A stretch of 12,271 bases of DNA from an uncultured Lachnospiraceae bacterium (GTDB taxonomy: Bacteria; Bacillota; Clostridia; Lachnospirales; Lachnospiraceae), in assembly GCA_902782815.1 (NCBI GenBank), contig CACZOS010000056.1:1-12271 (forward strand), given 5' to 3'. The stretch's first letter is position 1; each line of letters opens with the position of its first letter. Positions 6,731-12,271 of this stretch are shown one piece after another. Made by a program: the position numbers and the translations under genes. The notes beneath the pieces are model-generated. The model saw nothing but the letters and a program-made list of their open reading frames with translations, did not search any database and was not told the DNA's origin.

Positions 6731-8527
6731 TTAAAAACCCAGTTCTTCGGTGAGCCGGCAGATCTCATCGATCATGGAGCCGATATAATCAATGGTATCA
6801 AGCAGGGGCTTGTCCGTGGAAATATCAACACCGGCGATCTGCGCAAATTCAAGAGGACTGACCGTGCTTCCGGCCCTGAGTGCTTTCTTCCAGTCAGACA
6901 CGGCACTCTCGCCCTCCTCCATCATCCTCCTGCACATGCCGGTGGAGATGGTCAGACCCGCGGAATAAGTGTAGGAATAGAGTCCCATATAGTAGTGGGG
7001 CTGCCGCATCCAGGTAAGTTCCGCTCCCTCTGTCAGTTCTACGCTGTCTCCCCAGAATCTGGTGAGAACATCTTTATAAATGGCGGATAAGGTCTCTGCC
7101 TGAACGCTTCCGCCTTCATCCACGATCTTATATACCTCACGCTGGTAGGCTGCTTCAAGAAGATGGGTCACAAAGTTGTGATAATAGGTTTTTCCCACTG
7201 TGTTTCCCAGTACCCAGCGTCTGAACCTGGGATCGGGATCGGTCTTCTCCAGATAGGAAGTAAGCAGCAGTTCATTTATGGTGCTCGGTGATTCGGTAAA
7301 GTAGGCGGCGGTCATGGTGTCAAAGTAACCCTGTGCCTCGTTGCAGGCTTTGAAATGGCCGGCATGGCCGAGTTCATGGGCCAGAGTGAACACATTCGAC
7401 ATCCTGTTCTGCCAGGACAGAAGAATAAATGAAGCCGGCACTCCATAAGGGCTTGCACAGAATCCCCCCGTGCACTTACCGTCATTGGTGGCGTAATCGA
7501 TCCATCTTTCCTTAAATGCCCTGTGGACCATGGAAACATACTCTTCCCCCATGATTGCCAGTCCGTCCGCTACATATTTCTCCGCATCCTCCATGCTGAC
7601 TCTGGGATCGTAGTCCGGATCCACCGTAAGCTTAAGATCGGCATAGGTCATCCGGTCAAGTTTATGGACCTTTTTGATCAGCCGGGCATATTTTCTCATA
7701 TGAGGAGCAAGTTTATCCATGATGACATCGATCTGCCGGTCATACAGGTCTCTGGAAACATTATCCTCAAAAAGGAGATAGTCAAATACGCTCTCAAATC
7801 CTCTGATCTCCGCCATTCGTTTATCTCTGCAGACATAGGCGTTGTAGGCGGCAGCGGTAACATTCTCATACTGCTTTATCTTGTCGGAAAAATTCCGGAA
7901 GGCTGCCCGTCTGATCTCCGTATCTCTCTCATACTCATATTCATCCTCAAAAAGGGCATAACTGAGGGGATAATCCTTCCCGTTTACGCTGAAATCCCCG
8001 AACCGCATATCGGAAAGTTTGGCCTGGTTATAAACCTGATAAGGGGATTCCATGAATTCACCCAGAGAAGCCAGGACCTTTTCTGTTTCAGGCATAAGCA
8101 TATGGGGTTTTCCCCTCAATATTTTTTTAAGGTACATGGATACGGTGCCGCCCTTCTCCACCGCTTCCTCCAGTACGGCATCGTCCGCTTCAACTATTTC
8201 ACTCTCTATGAAACTGGTTTTTGCCATGCAGTCCGTTATGATACTCTCCGCCTTATTTGCGTTGGAAATTCCCTCGGAATTTGTGTAATCCGTCTCCATA
8301 TCCAGCATAAAATAATGGGAGAACCGGTTTGCCAGTACATTCATCTGCTCATACAGATGGAGGCATTCCACAATCGATGCGGCATTATCCAGTTTCCCTT
8401 TGTAGTCCTTCTCTGCCTTTCCGGCGAGCCTTTTGACTTCCTCCGCATCCCGCCAGGCCTCCTCGGCGCTGTTGTAGATCAGGCCAAGATCCCAGGTTTC
8501 ATTAACAGGTACTTCGTTTCTCTTCAT
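6731..8527 (-). CDS. pepF: Oligoendopeptidase F (M3B zinc metallopeptidase)
   Basis: This cytosolic zinc endopeptidase cuts short peptides (oligopeptides) during peptide nutrition and turnover. The 598-residue length is typical for PepF. The zinc motif HELGH is at 384-388 within TLAHELGHAGHF (catalytic Glu 385). The third ligand, E412, lies in FTESPSTINE 24 residues after the second His, as expected for family M3. The N-terminal NETWDLGLIY is also a family hallmark. I place the start at the ATG at 8527, because GGAGG (8536-8540) lies 8 bases upstream. The in-frame TTG at 8542 overlaps that ribosome site and cannot use it. The gene follows thpR by 76 bases on the same strand and ends at a terminator. 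No convincing promoter is visible in the gap, so it may be co-transcribed with thpR. Confidence 0.96.
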   Translation of the reverse strand: MKRNEVPVNETWDLGLIYNSAEEAWRDAEEVKRLAGKAEKDYKGKLDNAASIVECLHLYEQMNVLANRFSHYFMLDMETDYTNSEGISNANKAESIITDCMAKTSFIESEIVEADDAVLEEAVEKGGTVSMYLKKILRGKPHMLMPETEKVLASLGEFMESPYQVYNQAKLSDMRFGDFSVNGKDYPLSYALFEDEYEYERDTEIRRAAFRNFSDKIKQYENVTAAAYNAYVCRDKRMAEIRGFESVFDYLLFEDNVSRDLYDRQIDVIMDKLAPHMRKYARLIKKVHKLDRMTYADLKLTVDPDYDPRVSMEDAEKYVADGLAIMGEEYVSMVHRAFKERWIDYATNDGKCTGGFCASPYGVPASFILLSWQNRMSNVFTLAHELGHAGHFKACNEAQGYFDTMTAAYFTESPSTINELLLTSYLEKTDPDPRFRRWVLGNTVGKTYYHNFVTHLLEAAYQREVYKIVDEGGSVQAETLSAIYKDVLTRFWGDSVELTEGAELTWMRQPHYYMGLYSYTYSAGLTISTGMCRRMMEEGESAVSDWKKALRAGSTVSPLEFAQIAGVDISTDKPLLDTIDYIGSMIDEICRLTEELGF

Positions 8528-8535
8528 TTTTATAT

Positions 8536-8540
8536 CCTCC
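8536..8540 (-). promoter_or_regulatory. Ribosome binding site that fixes the pepF start
   Basis: GGAGG with an 8-base spacer to the ATG at 8527. The longer reading that starts at TTG 8542 would have this site inside its first codons, so it is rejected. Confidence 0.8.
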
Positions 8541-8603
8541 AAATAGATTAGACTGTTCCAATCTTACCATGAATACCTGAAAAATGCATCTATATGTTGC
8601 GGG

Positions 8604-9110
8604 TCAGGGAAAGAGCTCTGTGTAGATCATTCCCTGTTTTCCCCTGTCCGACCGCATAAGGGAAATATGATCAACCGTCATTTCCGCACGGGGCAGGTCC
8701 TGCAATACTTCTTCCGGTATGGACCCGGACCTGCAGACGGGTTTTCTGATCAGGGTAATGTGGGGAGAAAATCTCTTCCGGTCAAAGGGAATACCCGCTG
8801 CTGCCAAAGCCCGTCTCAGCTGATTTGCCAGATTTGCAAGATCCCTGCTTCCCCTGATACCGGCCCACCAGAGACTGCCGAAAGATCCGATTCCGTCCAG
8901 GCTGATCCGAAATGGGACAAAACTGATCCTTTCCAACACATCGATCACCTCGTCTTTATCCGGGTATTCCCCGATAAATGCAAGGGTGATATGCAGATTC
9001 TCCCTCCTTGTAAAATTACCCCGGACTCCCTCTCTCCGCAAACGGTCCTGGAGGTCTGACAATGCATTTTTCATCTTTCTGTTCAATTGTATGGCGATAA
9101 ATAATCTCAT
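8604..9110 (-). CDS. thpR: RNA 2',3'-cyclic phosphodiesterase (2H phosphoesterase, LigT/ThpR family)
   Basis: This 168-residue cytosolic protein belongs to the 2H phosphoesterase superfamily, whose bacterial members open 2',3'-cyclic phosphates at RNA ends and can also join 2'-5' RNA in vitro. Both catalytic HxTx motifs are present: H40-I-T-L in ENLHITLAFIG and H117-I-T-L in FSPHITLIRK. The N-terminal MRLFIAIQL is characteristic, and length is slightly under the usual 175-190. The ribosome site is modest (GGGGGAAAG). A promoter with a 17-base spacer lies upstream at 9157-9185, and pepF follows 76 bases downstream. Its cellular substrate in this organism cannot be told from the sequence. Confidence 0.94.
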   Translation of the reverse strand: MRLFIAIQLNRKMKNALSDLQDRLRREGVRGNFTRRENLHITLAFIGEYPDKDEVIDVLERISFVPFRISLDGIGSFGSLWWAGIRGSRDLANLANQLRRALAAAGIPFDRKRFSPHITLIRKPVCRSGSIPEEVLQDLPRAEMTVDHISLMRSDRGKQGMIYTELFP

Positions 9111-9156
9111 TTTTCTTTCCCCCGGTCAATTTGGTGTATAGCCGCAGTTTACATTA

Positions 9157-9185
9157 ATGATAGCAGTGTTTTCCTTCCGGTACAA
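9157..9185 (-). promoter_or_regulatory. Probable promoter of thpR (and perhaps pepF)
   Basis: On the minus strand, TTGTAC (9180-9185) and TATCAT (9157-9162) are 17 bases apart. The -10 box differs from consensus at one position; the -35 box is weaker. It lies in the 203-base divergent gap between thpR and the L,D-transpeptidase gene, where I see no small gene. Confidence 0.5.
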
Positions 9186-9261
9186 TACGGGAATAAGGCC
9201 TGCCCTGAACCGTTCTCACAAAATATTATGGAAAGATTTCTTCCATCAGGCCGGCACTGTA

Positions 9262-9270
9262 TGGTACAAT
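9262..9270 (+). promoter_or_regulatory. Extended -10 promoter of the L,D-transpeptidase operon
   Basis: TGGTACAAT gives an extended -10 element (TGn plus TACAAT at 9265-9270), about 37 bases of leader before the ATG at 9314. No good -35 hexamer is seen 17-18 bases upstream, which is tolerated by extended -10 promoters. The same GGTACAAT octamer also occurs at 9179-9186 in this gap, perhaps by chance. Confidence 0.5.
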
Positions 9271-9313
9271 AGTAACAGACTGAGAGACAGGGATTTCGGA
9301 GAAGAGCAGGGCA

Positions 9314-10015
9314 ATGACAGACATGAAACACAGTACATCTGAAAGAGCAGGGAATCATACCTTTCGTTATATCTGTCTGATCATTTTTATCTGTATCTTC
9401 TTTGCATGGCCAGACTTTCATGTACAGGCAGCATCTCCGGATAAATGGACTTCTCTGAAACAGGATTTTGCCGGTGACGACCAGGTGGACCGCCTGATCT
9501 TCGTGAAGTACAAAAACCGTTCCAGGGCGGATTTCTTCATGTACAGAAAAACTGACCGGGGCAGCTGGAAAAAACTGTTCCGCTGCAGTGCCTGGGTCGG
9601 AAAAAAAGGAATCGGCAAAAAAAGGGAAGGGGACAGGAAGACTCCCACAGGAGTTTTCGGTTTTACCTTTGCCTTCGGGATCCGAAAGAATCCGGGGACA
9701 GTTCTTGAATATATCCGGCTTAATCCTCATCTCTACTGGTCTCTGCGAAAGAAGGACTACAATCAGCTGGTGGATTCCAGAAAGGCAAAAGGGGTATACG
9801 GAGAACACCTGATCCGATACAGACCCCAATACAATTATGCCATCAATATCGATTACAATCCTGACAATCTGTATGGGAAAGGTTCTGCGATATTTCTTCA
9901 CTGCCGCGGCAAGAGACCCTATACGGCAGGATGTGTGGCTATCCCCCAGAATTATATGAGGAAGGTTCTGAAGAACGCGACGGATAAGATGAAGATCTGT
10001 ATTTTCAAAAAATGA
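9314..10015 (+). CDS. Secreted or membrane-anchored L,D-transpeptidase-like protein (YkuD domain)
   Basis: This 233-residue protein has a basic N-terminus and a hydrophobic segment (about 17-33) ending near VQAA (37-40), a signal peptide or anchor, so it acts outside the membrane. The rest is a YkuD-type catalytic domain. It has GDRKTPTGVFGF (106-117), the usual motif preceding the active site, then FLHCRGKRPYTAGCVAIP with the catalytic H196 and nucleophile C207. Such enzymes form 3-3 cross-links in peptidoglycan or attach groups to the stem peptide; a related subset hydrolyses peptidoglycan instead. The start is uncertain: ATG 9314 has only a weak ribosome site (AGCAGGG), and ATG 9323 is a possible alternative. 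It is the first gene of a likely three-gene plus-strand operon, 34 bases before the next start. Confidence 0.9.
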   Translation: MTDMKHSTSERAGNHTFRYICLIIFICIFFAWPDFHVQAASPDKWTSLKQDFAGDDQVDRLIFVKYKNRSRADFFMYRKTDRGSWKKLFRCSAWVGKKGIGKKREGDRKTPTGVFGFTFAFGIRKNPGTVLEYIRLNPHLYWSLRKKDYNQLVDSRKAKGVYGEHLIRYRPQYNYAINIDYNPDNLYGKGSAIFLHCRGKRPYTAGCVAIPQNYMRKVLKNATDKMKICIFKK

Positions 10016-10049
10016 TCAGCAAATATTATTCCTGAATGGAGGCATTACC

Positions 10050-10559
10050 ATGGCAAACCCTTATATCAACCGTGCATTTTATGAAGCGGTCCTCAATTTT
10101 GAATCCAGTGACGAGGCAAAAGATTACTACTATACCATAATGGATACGGAGACCGGAAAAATGCGGAAAAACGGCATCCCGGAAACGGTGCGGGATCAGA
10201 TCCTGAGGATCTATGCCATGCTTTTCTGTGATGATATGGATATGCCGCCGGGACAGCCGGCAGGTCCCGATGAGGTGGAAGCAACGGCGGACAGGCTCTA
10301 CACCGGAGAGATGGGTCTTGACTCCCGGCACTGGTACAGGATGCGCCACCATTTTCCTGTGATCGATGATGACAACTACGATCGTTTTGCGGCTCTGGTG
10401 ATCTCGGATCTCAGTGCCGGCCCCCTGCACGAGGCCGCGATCAACAATGGGGATATGCTGCTGGTGGGTGAGGCTGATCCCCTGAGGATGACCTCCGAGC
10501 AGCGCAAAAACCAGAAGCTGGATGTGATCACCTTTGGGCAGGAGGATACGGACTTATGA
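10050..10559 (+). CDS. Acidic cytosolic protein of unknown function, coupled to a response regulator gene
   Basis: I do not recognise this 169-residue protein. It has no signal peptide or membrane helix, is rich in Asp and Glu, and contains a Tyr cluster (DYYYTIMDTETG, about 25-36) and a central WYRMRHHFP segment with nearby acidic IDDDNYDR. It is well supported as a gene: GGAGG lies 7 bases before the ATG, and its stop overlaps the start of the response regulator gene by 4 bases (ATGA), which implies coupled translation. It may be a partner or regulator of that protein, but this rests only on gene order. Confidence 0.85.
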   Translation: MANPYINRAFYEAVLNFESSDEAKDYYYTIMDTETGKMRKNGIPETVRDQILRIYAMLFCDDMDMPPGQPAGPDEVEATADRLYTGEMGLDSRHWYRMRHHFPVIDDDNYDRFAALVISDLSAGPLHEAAINNGDMLLVGEADPLRMTSEQRKNQKLDVITFGQEDTDL

Positions 10560-11365
10560 CGATTCTTGTGGTTACAAACGACAATAAAGAAAGGGATTAT
10601 CTCTCCCGGACCATCTCCGGCCTTTCTCCCGAATCTGAGATTCTCTGTTATAAAAGCAGCCCCGAGGCCCTTGCCCTTGCCAGGACCCGACTGGTGGACA
10701 TGGCTTTTCTTGACATGAGACTTCTGGAGATCGATGCCATGATCCTGGGACAATATCTCAAAGATCTGCATCCCTTTATCAATCTTGTATTTATGACAGG
10801 CAGAAAGTCGGATGCCTTCGAGGCAATGATTAATCGGGCCAGCGGATGTCTTCTGCATTCCTGCTCCGAGGAGGATATCTCCCGGGAGCTTAAGGAGCTC
10901 CGCTATCCCACCGCTCAGGACCGCCCAAAACGGGCTTTTGCCCAGACCTTCGGCAATTTTGAGTTCTTTGTGGACGGTTCCCCTGTGGCATTTAAATATT
11001 CCAGGACCAAGGAGATCCTGGCCATCCTGATCAATAACCGGGGCGCTCAGACCACCAACGGGGAGATCATCGCCAATCTCTGGGAGGATGACGGGGACCC
11101 GGAAAAGAAAGGCTCCTATTTAAGAAACCTCCGCCAGGATCTGAATAATACCCTGACCAAACTGAAACTCAATGACATCATCCTGAAACAGCGGGGAAGT
11201 ATGGCCATCGCCACAGACCGTATCGAATGCGACCTCTTTGACTGGCTTGAGAAAAAACAGAAATCCCGCTATCAATATATCGGGGATTATATGAACCAGT
11301 ACAGCTGGTCGGAGTATTATCACAGTGATCTGGATGAGATCAGCTATTCCTTCGACGAATATTAA
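10556..11365 (+). CDS. Atypical response regulator: receiver domain plus OmpR/SARP-like winged-helix DNA-binding domain
   Basis: This 269-residue protein is a predicted transcription regulator. The receiver domain (about 1-115) has the phosphoacceptor-position D53 in MAFLDMR, an N-terminal acidic site reduced to D9 in VTNDN, and T81 in VFMTGR. The conserved switch lysine (usually in a GYLLKP-like loop) is replaced by H101 in GCLLHSCS. This suggests it may not be controlled by ordinary phosphorylation. After a linker, a winged helix (about 130-235) of the transcriptional-activator type contains TKEILAILINNRGAQ and LRNLRQDLNNTL, the latter a plausible recognition region. The C-terminus is Tyr-rich and short. 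No histidine kinase is encoded in the window. It is the last gene of the operon, with a strong terminator 12 bases past its stop. Targets are unknown. Confidence 0.87.
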   Translation: MTILVVTNDNKERDYLSRTISGLSPESEILCYKSSPEALALARTRLVDMAFLDMRLLEIDAMILGQYLKDLHPFINLVFMTGRKSDAFEAMINRASGCLLHSCSEEDISRELKELRYPTAQDRPKRAFAQTFGNFEFFVDGSPVAFKYSRTKEILAILINNRGAQTTNGEIIANLWEDDGDPEKKGSYLRNLRQDLNNTLTKLKLNDIILKQRGSMAIATDRIECDLFDWLEKKQKSRYQYIGDYMNQYSWSEYYHSDLDEISYSFDEY

Positions 11366-11376
11366 CTATAACGTAT

Positions 11377-11421
11377 AAAAGCCGGGAAACATTATCCATC
11401 GGTGGGTGTTTCCCGGCTTTT
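11377..11421. terminator. Bidirectional rho-independent terminator between convergent genes
   Basis: Perfect 15-base arms (11377-11391 and 11407-11421) flank a 15-base loop. The stem core is GCCGGGAAAC, with A-rich and T-rich ends, so it can terminate both the plus-strand regulator operon and the minus-strand glutathione peroxidase operon. The loop contains CCATCGGTGG, able to form a tiny 3-base hairpin with a TCGG loop. Confidence 0.9.
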
Positions 11422-11432
11422 TTGGTATATTA

Positions 11433-11978
11433 TTATAATGCGGCAGCTACTGCCTCCTTCACATCCTTCATGTCCACAGTGGGCTCAAAACGTGCCACAA
11501 CCTTTCCTTCCCGGTCGATAAGGAATTTGGTAAAGTTCCATTTGATATAAGCTTTATCTCCAAATGCTTTGTTATTCATGTCTGCGAACTTGCTTAAGGC
11601 AGCATTCTTCAGACCTTTGCCGAAGCCTGCGAAGGGTTTTTCCGTAGCGAGGAAGGCAAAAAGCGGATCGGCAGTTTCCCCGTTGACATCGATCTTGGAG
11701 AACTGGGGGAATTCCGTACCGAATTTCAATGTACAGAATTCGTGGATCTCCTCATCATTGCCGGGTGCCTGATTGGCAAACTGATTGCAGGGGAAGTCCA
11801 GGATCTCGAATCCCTGGTCCTTCATCTCTTTATACATAGCCTCAAGCGGGTCGTAATGGGGAGTAAATCCACATCCGGTTGCCGTGTTCACAATGAGCAG
11901 GACCTTTCCCTTATACTCGGAAAGACTTACATCATTACCATCCATATCCTTAACCGTAAAATCATAAACTGTTTTCAT
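11433..11978 (-). CDS. Glutathione peroxidase family, thiol (Cys) peroxidase
   Basis: This 181-residue cytosolic enzyme reduces hydrogen peroxide or organic hydroperoxides. The peroxidatic Cys is C36 in TATGCGFTP. Q66 in FPCNQFANQ and W147/N148 in IKWNFTKF complete the usual catalytic set. C64 and C82 (EFCTLKFG) are also present at the same positions as in yeast Gpx3/Orp1, where C82 is the resolving cysteine. This suggests a thioredoxin-dependent enzyme rather than one using glutathione, which many Clostridia lack. The active site is Cys, not selenocysteine. The ATG has AAGGAG upstream and lies within the last codons of the MarR gene (17-base overlap), so the two are co-transcribed and probably both respond to peroxide. 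It ends at the bidirectional terminator. Confidence 0.95.
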   Translation of the reverse strand: MKTVYDFTVKDMDGNDVSLSEYKGKVLLIVNTATGCGFTPHYDPLEAMYKEMKDQGFEILDFPCNQFANQAPGNDEEIHEFCTLKFGTEFPQFSKIDVNGETADPLFAFLATEKPFAGFGKGLKNAALSKFADMNNKAFGDKAYIKWNFTKFLIDREGKVVARFEPTVDMKDVKEAVAAAL

Positions 11979-12271
11979 TCTGATCTCCTTTCTTTAATTT
12001 ACAATTTCCATATCCCTGATTACTTAGCAACTCATAGAGAAGACGGTAAAGCTGTCCGGCCTTCTCCGGCGGCAGATCAATACAGGACGCCACTTTTTCA
12101 GGCACATCTTTTACCTTTTCCTGCATGGCCTTCCCCTCATCGGTAAGGGTGATGATGACCACCCGGTCATCCTCTGCGCTCCTGGATCTGTTAAGGTATC
12201 CTGCCTTCTCCATCTTTTTCAGCAGGGGAGAAAGGGTCCCGTTATCCAGCATCAGCCTGCTGCCGATCTCC
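11962..12271 (-). CDS. MarR-family regulator, OhrR-like (partial, 5' end cut off)
   Basis: The visible 102 residues are the C-terminal two-thirds of a MarR-type repressor. The segment LDNGTLSPLLKKMEKAGYL is the recognition-helix region, and SAEDDRVVIITLTDEG is the wing. Both closely resemble the peroxide sensor OhrR. The coding frame runs off the window edge, so the true start and the N-terminal sensing cysteine expected in OhrR proteins are not visible. A Cys occurs in SCIDLPPEK in the C-terminal part. Its stop lies 17 bases inside the start of the glutathione peroxidase gene. The likely role is repression of this operon, relieved by organic peroxides, but that is inferred from family and neighbour. 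Confidence 0.9.
   Translation of the reverse strand, partial: EIGSRLMLDNGTLSPLLKKMEKAGYLNRSRSAEDDRVVIITLTDEGKAMQEKVKDVPEKVASCIDLPPEKAGQLYRLLYELLSNQGYGNCKLKKGDQNENSL

Noticed and set aside
7523..8551. Plus-strand reading frame of 342 codons opposite pepF
   Set aside because: It is a shadow of pepF, whose length and zinc site are secure. The frame has no ribosome site and no recognisable domain.
9149..9901. Minus-strand reading frame of 250 codons opposite the L,D-transpeptidase gene
   Set aside because: The plus strand there has a complete YkuD catalytic motif and signal peptide. The minus frame shows no family features, has no ribosome site, and overlaps the likely thpR promoter.
11871..11873. 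Possible selenocysteine at the glutathione peroxidase active site
   Set aside because: The active-site codon specifies Cys (TGT), not TGA, so the enzyme is a Cys-type peroxidase.

Overview
This window looks like chromosomal DNA from a Gram-positive anaerobe of the Bacillota, class Clostridia, most likely a Lachnospiraceae-type gut bacterium. That assignment is inferred from strong AGGAGG ribosome sites, sigma-A-like promoters, a lipoprotein solute-binding protein, a RsbU/SpoIIE-type phosphatase, and a response regulator with the winged-helix architecture common in that group. Genes are densely packed. No gap without a gene exceeds about 210 bases, and there are no RNA genes, insertion sequences or CRISPR arrays.

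Layout. (a) 1-869, minus: the 5' part of a lipoprotein that binds amino acids for an ABC transporter, with its own good promoter. (b) 973-6655, minus: a tight four-gene cluster. In transcription order it holds a radical SAM/SPASM-like enzyme, a membrane protein with a zinc ribbon and a striking Cys-Ala-Cys-Ala C-terminal tail, a membrane-bound PP2C/SpoIIE-type phosphatase, and an M29 aminopeptidase. The first two junctions overlap (TGATG, then ATGA) and the third gap is 24 bases. (c) 6731-9110, minus: thpR (RNA 2',3'-cyclic phosphodiesterase) followed by pepF (oligoendopeptidase F), ending in a rho-independent terminator. (d) 9314-11365, plus: an L,D-transpeptidase, an acidic protein of unknown function, and an atypical response regulator. 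The last two overlap by 4 bases and end at a bidirectional terminator. (e) 11433-12271, minus: an OhrR-like MarR regulator (5' end cut off) overlapping a glutathione peroxidase, which is a peroxide-defence pair.

The part most worth attention is the radical SAM enzyme translationally coupled to the Cys-Ala-tail protein. The predicted topology puts the tail in the cytosol, where a radical SAM enzyme could act on it. The tail is encoded by an 18-base in-frame tandem repeat and carries nine cysteines in 27 residues. I propose it as a candidate site for post-translational modification or metal binding on a membrane protein, possibly linked to signalling through the co-encoded phosphatase. This is inference from gene order and motifs, not a demonstrated function.
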